Assembly: GCA_034509495.1 (NCBI GenBank)
Contig: CM067522.1
Location: 21,841,500 to 21,905,499, forward strand
Length of the DNA: 64,000 bases
Reading direction: 5' to 3'
Source of the DNA: Acestrorhynchus altus
Taxonomy: Eukaryota > Chordata > Actinopteri > Characiformes > Acestrorhynchidae
Part shown: positions 29,801 to 34,591 of the stretch, piece after piece
How the letters are laid out: every line of letters starts with the position of its first letter
How positions within the stretch are numbered: position 1 is the stretch's first letter
The notes under the pieces: generated by a model
Databases searched by the model: none
Told to the model about the DNA's origin: nothing
The model's input: only the letters and a program-made list of their open reading frames with translations
Made by a program: the position numbers and the translations under genes

Positions 29801-30510
29801 TCAATGGCATGCTTTTGTATTCAAGCGCGTTGTTGTCAATGCAGGATGGACGACGATTAGGAAGGTCTTCATTCTGCATCGCGGCTGCTGTCGAGGTGCA
29901 GTGGAGTCGTGGCAGAAACCGCTGAATGTCGCGTTCAGCTCGATTATTACGACTCGAAAGGCAACGGAGGGAAGTCGATGGCGGTTGTGCTTTTGCCGAG
30001 TGCTGCAATCCGCTCTTTGTTCTTGTGGGCACTTTTGATCACGTTTAATAGATATAATGGGTGGAGCAATGCCCGCAGCCACGCCCACAGCCACGTGTAA
30101 ATGCACTGTACCAATTTTGTACTTAGTTGCTCACATCTATATCAGTTAGAGCTCACCAGACGAGTCGCAGGGAAGCCGTAGACGTGAGCGCTCTTCGGAA
30201 AGACGCGAATCAAGTCGTCAACAACCTGCATTGACAGCACGGAGCTCTACTTTGTTTTTAGTACCGTATTGTTTTCACTCTATTCCCCCCGATGTTCTTC
30301 CGTTCCGCCTTACTGAGTAGCTTCTCTGGAGTTGAAGTCTTCACGGTAGCCCTTGTCAGTTTTTGGGGTTTCTGTATAAGATATTATTCTCTTTCGTTTC
30401 TCTTGATTATTCTTACTCTTCTCGTTGCTCTGTTCTCGAACCTGCTCTATGTGTTACCTTAAGGAAATGTGTTCAAGTGTTCTAAATAAAAATGAAGATT
30501 TAAATACTAA
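1..30510 (+). CDS. camk2b: CaMKII beta subunit gene, 3' half (linker and hub domain), spliced
   Basis: Calcium/calmodulin-dependent protein kinase II phosphorylates Ser/Thr targets at synapses and in the cytosol, and assembles into dodecamers through its C-terminal hub domain. Ten coding exons (2,179-26,653) are visible, each bounded by AG/GT with compatible phases. They encode the variable linker and the whole association domain. The hub reads ARKQEIIKITEQLIEA, then MDFHRFYFENLLSKNSKP, ending in SGAPAAPLQ and TGA. HRFYFEN and WQNVHFHC match my memory of the beta isoform; gamma has HKFYFEN and WLNVHYHC. The linker cassettes (AAKSLLNKKAD, TNSTKNS, VIHNPLDGIK, ESSDSSN) also match beta. Kinase and calmodulin-binding exons are absent and should lie upstream. 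Teleosts can have two camk2b copies; which one this is cannot be told here. The outer limits are the window edge and an inferred polyadenylation site. Confidence 0.93.
2179..2216 (+). CDS. camk2b: camk2b exon: AAKSLLNKKADVK linker
   Basis: The 38-bp exon lies between cactgcag and gtaaga. The first two bases complete an Ala codon from the missing upstream exon; it then reads AKSLLNKKADVK and ends in phase 0. This is the conserved start of the CaMKII variable linker just after the calmodulin-binding region. Confidence 0.9.
2400..2476. repeat. (TG)n/(TGCG) microsatellite
   Basis: Interrupted GT dinucleotide repeat with CG-containing variants, in a camk2b intron. Confidence 0.95.
3632..3701. repeat. 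(TG)35 microsatellite
   Basis: Pure TG repeat of about 70 bp in a camk2b intron. Confidence 0.97.
3861..4398 (-). mobile_element. Tc1/mariner-like element, family B copy 1
   Basis: Bounded by inverted ends of the form GCACCCAGAAGGA and TCCTTCTGGGTGC. The minus strand encodes a C-terminal transposase remnant: FQQDDARPHTAAVSRSRL and, further on, SPDLSLIENVWDAIGRS. The second catalytic Asp and the Glu of the DDE domain are present, about 32 residues apart by my count. Too short to be autonomous. Confidence 0.85.
4497..4915. mobile_element. Palindromic foldback MITE, family A copy 1
   Basis: Contains the core CAGCAGTGCTGCTGGAGTG, the CTCCACCTTGTAGATGTAAA block and the right arm ending TCATAATGTTATGGCTGATGG. 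Family arms are long inverted repeats; see the copy at 10.75-11.36 kb. Confidence 0.8.
4982..5031. repeat. (CA)25 microsatellite
   Basis: Pure CA repeat. Confidence 0.97.
5158..5276. repeat. Compound (TG)/(TGCG) microsatellite
   Basis: Interrupted GT repeat. Confidence 0.9.
5684..6085. repeat. 16-bp minisatellite, about 25 units
   Basis: Head-to-tail 16-bp units of two main types, CTTTCGGAGTACTTCG and CTTTCTTACTACTTCG, with ACTTTCGGAGTACTTC variants at the 5' end. Type order is mixed. Because 16 is not a multiple of 3, all three plus frames stay open with the same 16-residue peptide; these ORFs are not genes. Confidence 0.95.
6116..6760. mobile_element. MITE, family D copy 1 (GTCCAAA...TTTGTGGACACC)
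   Basis: Left end gtgtccaaaggtttgtggac and right end gtgtcccaatacttttgtc are imperfect inverted ends. The interior (ccaggcatggactagaggg, gctccatccag) recurs at 47.1, 57.28 and 63.7 kb. An 86-aa frame inside is a common transposon-derived pseudo-ORF. Confidence 0.75.
7080..7400 (+). pseudogene. Tc1-like transposase N-terminal fragment
   Basis: A frame with GIIMTRSTELSEAFREKV, KKISEQLEIRCSTVWNIIYK resembles the N-terminal HTH of Tc1 transposases, truncated after about 70 residues. Related to the copies at 49.9 and 56.5 kb. Confidence 0.7.
8136..8168 (+). CDS. camk2b: camk2b cassette exon with nuclear-localisation motif
   Basis: The 33-bp in-frame cassette (tccttccag before, gtgaga after) encodes KRKSSSTVQYM. 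Joined to the Lys ending the previous exon it makes KKRKSSST, the nuclear-localisation signal known from nuclear CaMKII splice forms (alphaB, deltaB, gammaA types). The serines after KKRK are known in the family as sites where phosphorylation can block nuclear import. At a multiple of three bases it can be skipped without a frameshift. Confidence 0.85.
8640..8985. mobile_element. Foldback MITE, family A copy 2 (partial)
   Basis: Left flank (GTTCTATAATTCCAGACTGTAG) joined directly to the central stem CAGCAGTGCTGCTGGAGTG and the CACCTTGTAGATG block; the right arm is missing. Confidence 0.75.
9148..9320 (+). mobile_element. tRNA-derived SINE, family S copy 1
   Basis: An A-box-like GGTCTGGTGGTCAGGGAACC is followed by a diverged B-box area (AAGGTCGCCGCTTGTGC), then the body with GAGCAAAGCACTGAACTCC and CAGCTGCTCCTGGGCACC. 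The same structure occurs at 44.97 kb and, inverted, at 59.5 kb. Confidence 0.7.
10033..10198. repeat. Long (TG)n/(TGCG)n microsatellite
   Basis: About 165 bp of TG repeat with CG interruptions in its middle. Both strands give spurious Cys/Val or Thr/His ORFs. Confidence 0.96.
10745..11362. mobile_element. Foldback MITE, family A copy 3 (most complete)
   Basis: The left arm (10,906-11,030, GTGGGTGGTGGGTCATTCTC...) and the right arm (11,249-11,362) are reverse complements over roughly 115 bp with few mismatches, flanking a 200-bp loop with the CTACAAGGTGGAGACACTC block. The outer end reads TCAGCCATTTAAATTACACC, the degraded family terminus. Confidence 0.85.
11502..11573 (+). CDS. camk2b: camk2b cassette exon PQQTNSTKNS...SPAL
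   Basis: The 72-bp (24-codon) phase-0 exon follows ctgcacag and is followed by gtattt. It contains QQTNSTKNSIVTSAKGNLP. It corresponds to the Ser/Thr-rich linker exon of mammalian CaMKII beta, part of the linker implicated in F-actin binding and splice diversity. Skipping preserves frame. Confidence 0.9.
11693..12346. mobile_element. hAT-like MITE, 654 bp
   Basis: Perfect 13-bp inverted ends TAGGGTTGGGTAC and GTACCCAACCCTA. Flanks GTCCACGA and GTTGACGA agree at 6 of 8 positions, fitting the 8-bp target duplication of hAT elements. No transposase frame is visible. It lies between two camk2b linker exons. Confidence 0.75.
12930..13375 (+). mobile_element. Tc1-like 3' remnant
   Basis: The ends of many fish Tc1 elements read like this: GCAAAGGCTGTGAATACTTA, TTTTTAATAAATT, then CTTTGTCATCGTGGGG. 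No coding frame remains. Assignment is from general recollection of fish Tc1 termini. Confidence 0.5.
13385..14525. other. Unclassified intron stretch with weak minus-strand frames
   Basis: Overlapping minus-strand frames of 94-169 aa (13,497-14,293) lack recognisable motifs. Could be a decayed transposon ORF or chance. Confidence 0.3.
14528..14565. repeat. (CA)19 microsatellite
   Basis: Pure CA repeat. Confidence 0.95.
16085..16262. mobile_element. Foldback MITE, family A copy 4 (fragment)
   Basis: Contains CACCCTGATCTTCGATGG, GGACCACCACAGAGCAG and GGTACGAGTGGATCAGACAC, i.e. the left arm only. Confidence 0.75.
16745..17100. repeat. CT-rich low-complexity tract
   Basis: About 350 bp almost free of purine runs, directly upstream of the camk2b exon at 17,110. 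Confidence 0.9.
17110..17154 (+). CDS. camk2b: camk2b linker exon EPQSTVIHNPLDGIK
   Basis: The 45-bp phase-0 exon encodes EPQSTVIHNPLDGIK, a near-exact match to the mammalian beta/gamma linker. Acceptor is tgctgtag, donor gtaccc. The 300 bp upstream is an extreme CT-rich tract (16,745-17,100) that would act as an exceptionally long polypyrimidine tract. Confidence 0.92.
17290..17545. repeat. Degenerate ATCATAATCACT repeat
   Basis: Irregular copies of cattatcataatcactcaac in a camk2b intron. Confidence 0.75.
17760..18375. repeat. Degenerate tandem repeat with GCTAGCAT/TTAGCATAAT cores
   Basis: Four to five diverged units of roughly 130-150 bp. Each has a GGTTCTC/CGGTTTTC-GCTAGCA segment, TTAGCATAATACCCC and a T-rich half with AGCTTTT. 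Confidence 0.7.
18725..18990. mobile_element. Foldback MITE, family A copy 5
   Basis: Closely matches copy 1 from GGTCCACAGAGCAGGTGTTA through CAGCAGTGCTGCTGGAGTG to ACACTCCAGCAGGACTACTG. Confidence 0.78.
19985..20540 (-). mobile_element. Tc1/mariner-like element, family B relative (decayed)
   Basis: Shares GCCTCCACACACATGTTCGTTGGTC with the copy at 58.87 kb and ends TTCTTCTGGGTGCAGTG, the family terminus. The transposase frame is lost. Confidence 0.55.
20844..20893. repeat. (TG)25 microsatellite
   Basis: TG repeat about 100 bp upstream of the camk2b exon at 20,995. Confidence 0.96.
20995..21043 (+). CDS. camk2b: camk2b linker exon ESSDSSNATVEDEDMK
   Basis: The 49-bp exon starts in phase 0 and ends with one base (G) of the next codon. 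It encodes ESSDSSNATVEDEDMK, the acidic end of the CaMKII linker. It sets the phase-1 junction used by every later cassette, so splicing directly to the hub gives K-ARKQEI. Confidence 0.92.
22780..22990. mobile_element. MITE fragment, family D-like terminus
   Basis: GTGGACAAAAGTATTGGGACACCTC matches the inverted right end of the 6.1-6.8 kb element; the same terminus is at 52,708-52,732. Confidence 0.55.
24366..24515 (+). CDS. camk2b: camk2b proline-rich cassette with TDLLGVVRKGSG
   Basis: The 150-bp phase-1 to phase-1 exon (acceptor ccctcccag, donor gtaagt) encodes ATTKFTDLLGVVRKGSG and then a Pro/Ala/Thr-rich stretch ending in NTPMQ. It resembles the repeated DILSSVRRGSG proline-rich inserts of mammalian CaMKII beta (beta-M type). 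It is in-frame skippable. Confidence 0.85.
24560..24975. mobile_element. Probable MITE next to camk2b cassette
   Basis: Sequence such as CTGCTCGACTCGGTTTTACC, GGAACCTGGTTCCCAGAACC and GGTACTGTTTCAGTACCTGC has the palindromic GGTAC/GGAACC style of a common fish MITE. The classification is tentative. Confidence 0.4.
25416..25571 (+). CDS. camk2b: camk2b proline-rich cassette with TDLVSSVRRNP
   Basis: The 156-bp phase-1 to phase-1 exon is followed by gtgagt. It encodes SRLTDLVSSVRRNPTP and then a Pro/Ser-rich tail ending PQPPSH. I chose the acceptor ccatctcag at 25,415 over the later ctcacag because it keeps phase 1 and yields the SRLTD start expected for this family of inserts. It is paralogous to the preceding cassette. 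Confidence 0.82.
25962..26037 (+). CDS. camk2b: camk2b hub-domain exon 1
   Basis: The 76-bp exon encodes (A/S/T)RKQEIIKITEQLIEAINN... to EAYA, the start of the association domain. The first codon depends on which upstream cassette is used (G, A or T plus CA), giving Ala, Thr or Ser. It ends in phase 2. Confidence 0.95.
26123..26217 (+). CDS. camk2b: camk2b hub-domain exon 2
   Basis: The 95-bp exon encodes KICDPGLTSFEPEALGN through MDFHRFYFEN. The Arg in HRFYF points to the beta rather than the gamma isoform. It is followed by an intron of only 203 bp containing a transposon scrap. Confidence 0.95.
26258..26335 (+). mobile_element. Family B Tc1-like 5' scrap inside a 203-bp hub-domain intron
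   Basis: TAGTTGCATCCAGAAGGAATCAACC...CAGGTCATCTTCAGTGA matches the 5' end of the copy at 35.86 kb, which reads GTTGCACCCAGAAGGAATCAACC. Confidence 0.7.
26421..26655 (+). CDS. camk2b: camk2b last coding exon with stop codon
   Basis: This encodes LLSKNSKPIHTTILNPHVHL through QNVHFHCSGAPAAPLQ and stops with TGA at 26,651-26,653. Two bases after the stop comes an AAG/GTGAGG donor, so the 3' UTR is split by an intron. HVHLIGED and YVDGQGRPRSSQ are small conservative changes from the mammalian HVHVIGED and YIDGQGRPRTSQ. Confidence 0.95.
26775..26832. mobile_element. Foldback MITE, family A fragment in the 3'-UTR intron
   Basis: CACTGACGTGGTGGTGGTGG and GTGTGTGTTGCAGTGCTGCTGGATC match the family A arm. 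Lies within the 304-bp intron just after the camk2b stop codon. Confidence 0.6.
26960..30510 (+). other. camk2b: camk2b 3'-UTR exon (start clear, end inferred)
   Basis: A tgtttgcag acceptor ends at 26,959 and no coding frame continues. The first part (GGACAGCTCATTG..., then a C-rich block near 27,130-27,180) resembles a CaMKII untranslated exon. The following 3.3 kb lacks the MITEs common elsewhere in the window. It includes a 13-G run (about 27,556), a T21 tract (about 28,806) and T-rich stretches. An AATAAA at about 30,485 (ctaaataaaaatgaag) is a plausible polyadenylation signal. The exon end is inference only. Confidence 0.5.
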
Positions 30511-30958
30511 AGGCTCGTTACTCGCTTGGTAACTGGTGTTTTTTAATGGGTAACTGGGTGCATCCAGAAGCCGTTCCTCCTCCTGCCTGTCCGAAGATCG
30601 GAGGAGACGAGTGACATCACTGTGTCCACGCCCAAAGAGTACGCAAACATGGGCTGTGACCGAAATCCATATCCACGTTTAAAGCACTAATGACCGTATT
30701 GGCCGAATCGTAAAGTGTAATCCCAACTTTTTTGATTGTTGGTTTAAATATTATCCCAGTTTTCCTTCTCAATGTGGAAGCAGAAACTACGGCGATGGGG
30801 TAGACGAGGAGAAGGAAGGGGACAGTAGTTTGTGGAAGCACCCACAGTCACATCACTAATCAAAAATTACAACATAATTCTCACAAAAAGATAAAAACTG
30901 TCAAAAAAGAAACTGGACATGTCCCATAAATACATAAATTAAAGTCATCAAATACGTC

Positions 30959-31218
30959 TCAGGCCAGTTTAACCAGTCTCTCACTGGCCTCCCACAGTTT
31001 TCTGGCCACACCAGCGTCCTTGGCGAAAGCCTGCAAGTTGGCAGGTCTGCAGTCACAAAAGTAGCCCCCGTTGTGAGCGAGGACCTCGTCTGATACAGCG
31101 CAGTGGACGACTGTCTGAGCCCCCGCCTCGCACGACACAAAGAACATGAACATGATGACCTTCATCAGCATCTGGAACAGGAACGAGTAGTGGCAGGTCC
31201 AGTTGCTCTGAACATAAC
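30959..31218 (-). CDS. SDR exon 4 with stop codon
   Basis: The 260-bp exon starts GYVQSNWTCHYSFLF and continues through a hydrophobic helix (LMKVIMFMFF) and the SCEAGAQTVVHCAVSDEV motif typical of RDH/DHRS C-termini. It ends KLWEASERLVKLA followed by TGA (reverse complement at 30,959-30,961). Confidence 0.92.
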
Positions 31219-33513
31219 CTGCAGAGGACAGAGAGGACAGGTCAGAGACCAGACAAGAAACTAAAGTGCTAACGGCACTTTTACAGAGTGCCTGAGAGTA
31301 AGAGTAGAGCTGTGACCATTGGTGATTAATGATGGTGTGATATTTAAACGACCGAATAAAAAAGAACAATCATACAGTCCAGCAATCGTCACTCACTGAA
31401 ACCTGTCTCGACCGGTTGGTCAGTATGCTAACAGCATCACAGTCAGTGTCTGTGGGCAGCGTCCTGTGAGCACTGATGTAGGACTACAGGATGACCAACA
31501 CAAACTGCAGAAACAGATGAGCTTCTGTCTCTGACTTTATATCTACAAGGTGGAGACACTCAGCAGGAATGTCTAATAGAGTGGACAGGGAGTGGACACA
31601 GGGTTTAAACACTCCAGCAGCACTGCTGCGCCTGATCCACTGACCTCACAACCTCCTCCCCTGACCTCAACCCTTGGGGAAATCAGAAAGACATATCATT
31701 TGCATAATAATCAGGAACGACGTTAGTATGGACACCCCTCTGACCTGGATGCACAGCGTACGCAGTCACTTTCTTCCCCTCCATCATGCGCGCCAGCTCC
31801 TGCGTGAAGTAGATGTTGGCCAGCTTGCTGCGGCAGTAGGTGAAGAAAGGGAAGAGGTTGTAATTGAGGTCCTGAAAGTCCAGTCTCTGGTACTTGTAGT
31901 TGGAGCAGGTGAGCGTGATCACTCGGCTGGGGGCGCACTCCTTCAGACGGGGCAGCAGCAGGTTTGTGAGGAGGAAGTGTCCCAGGTGATTCACACCGAA
32001 ACACATGGAGAAATTGTCGTCTGTCCAGTCCAGGACACTGGGCATGCCTGGACAGCGAGAAAAACATGAACTAATTGTGAAAAAATAGTTGCACCCAGAA
32101 GGAATCAACTGATTGCAATGCATGACCTTTGTCTTGGAGGCACTGTGGTCAGCGCCAAGATCAACAGACCACATGTCCAGAAAGTCTGGTGTCATGGTGT
32201 GGGTTGAATTTCGTATGATGCCAGATGACCAGACCAGCGATACATTAATGAGGTCCTGCAACCAGTGGTTCTGAACACACACTCAGGTGCTCAATTCCAG
32301 CAGGACGACGCTTGTCCACATACTGCTGCTGTCTCAAGATCTCGTCTTGAAGACACAGATACTACGCCGTGGTCGGTCTCATCTCCAGACCTGTCCCTGA
32401 TTGAAAATGTGTGGATGCTATTGGACGCTCTATCAACACTCCACCCCTACCACACCATCTGCAGAACTGAGTGAGAACATTCAAGCTGCATGAGATGGAT
32501 CATCACAGGACACCATTAGGAACCTCTACAACTGAAGGTCATCTGAGACTCACCTGCATTATTAATGAGAATATCTAGCCTCTTCTCTCTCTGTAGGAAT
32601 GTTTTGCAGAATTCTCGTATGGACTTCACGTTGGCCAGGTCCACCTCCATGTACAGCACGTTCATGTTGTGGCTCCTGGCCTTGATCTCCCTCACAGCCT
32701 TCCTTGATTTGTCCTCATCCCTACTAGCGATGATGACTCTGGCTCCTCGGAGAGCCAGAGCCACGGCGGTCTCTTTGCCGATGCCGGAGTTTCCACCTGA
32801 AAAGCACACAGGAGAACGTTCACGCAGGGCATCACCATAAGATAATGGAAGGTTCGGCCCCTGGGCTTCCCAGCCTTCCTCTTGGATGTTTCAGGTCAAG
32901 AGAGTCAAACTGGTTTAAAGTTGGTTGAGCTGGCTGACCAGCATGGTCAACTGCTCAGGGCTGGAAGACCAACTTCAGTCGGGCAGGGGGGGATGACCAG
33001 CTTATCACAACTGGCCAGGGATGGTCAACCAGCTCATCTCAGCCAGTCAGGGCAGATCAGAGCTGGTCAGGGCTGGTCAGGACAGGTCAGAGCAGGTCTG
33101 AGAAAGTCACGACAGGTCTGGTCAAGTCGTAGTGGTCAGGGCAGGTCTTGTCAGGACAGTGGTGGTATGGTCAGGTCGGTGGTGGACAGAGCAGGTCCGG
33201 GCAGGTGGGTGGTGGTCAGGGCAGGTCTGGTCACGTGGGTGGTGGTGGTCAGGGCAGGTCTGGTCTGGTCAGGTGGGTGGTGGTCAAGGCAGGTCAGGTC
33301 TGTGGTGGTCAGGGCAGGTCAGGTCTGTGGTGGTCAGGGCAGGTCAGGTCTGTGGTGGTCAGGGCAGGTCTGGTCAGGGGAGAGAAACTCACCGGTTATT
33401 AGAGCCGTTTTTCCGTCCAGTCGCGTCGGATCCAAACAGCAGCTCCTGGTTTTCGCCCGTTTGATGAGCAAAAAGCAGAGCAGAGCGCAGAGGACAGTGA
33501 CCAGCACCAACAT
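30959..33513 (-). CDS. Short-chain dehydrogenase/reductase, retinol dehydrogenase/DHRS type
   Basis: An NAD(P)(H)-dependent oxidoreductase of the SDR superfamily, assembled from four exons with phase-1 junctions throughout (308 aa). From the Met at 33,513: a hydrophobic anchor at residues 1-17 (MLVLVTVLCALLCFLLI) followed by basic residues; cofactor loop TGGNSGIG at about 40-47; NNAG at 119-122; structural Asn in GVNHLGHF at 141; catalytic YCRSK (Tyr192, Lys196) with a probable Ser170; and AVHPG. This arrangement suits membrane-anchored retinal/lipid carbonyl reductases such as RDH11-14 or DHRS13. The exact subfamily and substrate cannot be told. An in-frame ATG at 33,639 could add 42 residues. 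It runs convergent to camk2b and divergent from thada. Confidence 0.88.
31435..31648. mobile_element. Foldback MITE, family A copy 7
   Basis: Runs from CAGCGTCCTGTGAGCACTG to ACACTCCAGCAGCACTGCTG in SDR intron 3. Confidence 0.75.
31745..32047 (-). CDS. SDR exon 3 (catalytic)
   Basis: The 303-bp exon runs from GMPSVLDWTDDNF through GVNHLGHFLLTNLLLPRL and FFTYCRSKLANIYF to YAVHP. It carries the active-site Tyr and Lys. The acceptor is ctgtccag and the donor gtcaga. The Gly after VHP is split across the intron. Confidence 0.93.
32085..32540 (+). mobile_element. Tc1/mariner-like element, family B copy in SDR intron
   Basis: Starts TAGTTGCACCCAGAAGGAATC. The plus strand carries the transposase C-terminus (FQQDDACPHTAAVSRSRL, SPDLSLIENVWMLLDALS). 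Opposite orientation to the host gene. Confidence 0.82.
32554..32796 (-). CDS. SDR exon 2
   Basis: The 243-bp exon encodes GNSGIGKETAVALALRGARV through the RLDILINNA segment. It completes the dinucleotide-binding fold; the DLANVKSIREF helix is typical of RDH-like SDRs. Acceptor and donor are canonical on the minus strand and both junctions are phase 1. Confidence 0.92.
32910..33385. repeat. GGTCAGG-type variable minisatellite in SDR intron 1
   Basis: Begins as fish-type GCTGGTCAGGGCTGG repeats and passes into higher-order units of GTGGTGGTCAGGGCAGGTCA. It runs to 8 bp before the SDR exon 1 donor. Confidence 0.9.
33393..33513 (-). CDS. SDR exon 1 (coding part)
   Basis: This encodes the membrane anchor and LDPTRLDGKTALIT, ending with one base (G) of the glycine that opens the cofactor loop. 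The donor is gtgagt. The internal Met was preferred as start because the anchor would then be N-terminal, as in related RDH/DHRS enzymes. The upstream Met at 33,639 has the better Kozak context, so the choice is open. Confidence 0.82.
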
Positions 33514-33630
33514 CCTCACTGACCAAAAACGATACGAGCTTTTCGCGCTGCCTGCAACGGCCGGGCCGCTGAGAGGCGCTGCAAACACCGCACCTACTTC
33601 CGGGTCGGGTTCAGCACAGCGCGTCAACAG

Positions 33631-33642
33631 CGCCGCCATGTT
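33631..33642 (-). promoter_or_regulatory. YY1-type element at SDR start (AACATGGCGGCG)
   Basis: The minus strand reads AACATGGCGGCG, a perfect AAnATGGCGGC match. This motif is known to sit just downstream of many vertebrate transcription starts and often doubles as the first ATG. An ETS-like TACTTCCGGGT is at about 33,596-33,606. This marks the SDR 5' end near 33.65 kb. Confidence 0.65.
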
Positions 33643-33695
33643 GGAGCGGTCACAGAAGAGTTTGGGAGTAATTCCTTGTACAATGTCATGACTTC

Positions 33696-33696
<1 letters not shown>

Positions 33697-33749
<53 letters not shown>

Positions 33750-33750
33750 T
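33697..33750. repeat. (AAT)17 microsatellite
   Basis: ATA/AAT trinucleotide repeat between the SDR and thada start regions. Confidence 0.96.
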
Positions 33751-34348
33751 TTTATAAGCTCATGTTAGTAAAATCCACTTTCCTAAAACAGCTGTTATTA
33801 CCTGAGATAATGTAAGCCTGATGATTCTCATATATTTTATCACACTTATAAGCCATATAATAAAATATCTACATATTTAGATTTTCAACTTACAAACACC
33901 AACTTTAACCATTTTGATAAGAGATCTATGGTTTCATTTGAGTTTCAAGTCTCTACTTCCAAAAATTTGGGTAATAACCTGGTGAATTTTGAGAAACCTG
34001 GCCACTTTCATGAAGATATTAAACTTCTGTTATTATTTACATCTCAAGTGATTATATATTTGAGGTCTTCCATAAAGATATCAACATATATGACATATTT
34101 GAGTGACTCATATGATTACTGTTATTTGAAATGAAAGAGGCAACATGAAATAACGGGACATTTTTATTTTAATAGGTTCCTAAGGGTTAAAACAGCACCA
34201 GATAATAAATATGAATGTCTGCAGATTATAACAAACCAAATTTGATGACAATCTGTTGGGAAATTATGAAGTTATGGTCATTTAATCAGGAGAGGTCATC
34301 AGATCTCAGGAGAACTGCATGTGTGTCTCAGAGGGTGTTGACCGTTCC

Positions 34349-34360
34349 AATATGGCGGCC
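34349..34360 (+). promoter_or_regulatory. thada: YY1-type element in the thada leader (AATATGGCGGCC)
   Basis: AATATGGCGGCC is a perfect AAnATGGCGGC match on the plus strand, 124 bp before the thada start codon. Its ATG opens a 14-codon uORF. By position it marks the thada transcription start near 34.34 kb. Confidence 0.65.
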
Positions 34361-34396
34361 GCGCAGACGCGTCACCCCACGCAGTGGCTCATCTAG
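34352..34396 (+). CDS. uORF in thada leader (14 codons plus stop)
   Basis: ATGGCGGCCGCG opens a frame that stops at TAG 34,394-34,396, entirely upstream of the main ATG at 34,476. If transcription starts just 5' of the YY1-type element, this uORF would be near cap-proximal and could be skipped by leaky scanning. Its peptide (MAAAQTRHPTQWLI) resembles nothing I recognise. Confidence 0.5.
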   Translation: MAAAQTRHPTQWLI

Positions 34397-34475
34397 ACAT
34401 ACATCTCTTTGTGAGCAGCGTGCCAGCTGCTGGAGGAAGTGTCTACTGAAGTTCTGAACCTTCTACTCCACGACA

Positions 34476-34591
34476 ATGGTTTCTACAGCTCCACCTGACT
34501 CTCAGTTCAGGCTTCTATTAGACGATCATGTATCTCCAGCTCTCAGAGACACCCTTCAGATCTTCCTCCACAAGCTGGCAGAGAGGACCAG
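34476..34591 (+). CDS. thada: thada coding exon 1
   Basis: This runs from MVSTAPPDSQFRLLLDDH to KLAERT, ending AG before gttggt (phase 2). An in-frame TGA at 34,455-34,457 rules out extension upstream within this exon. Confidence 0.75.

Noticed and set aside
31674..32069. 131-aa plus-strand frame
   Set aside because: Antisense shadow of the SDR catalytic exon, which carries the SDR motifs.
32882..33691. 269-aa Gly/Gln/Trp-rich frame, the longest ORF in the window
   Set aside because: Translation of the GGTCAGG minisatellite running antisense through SDR exon 1.
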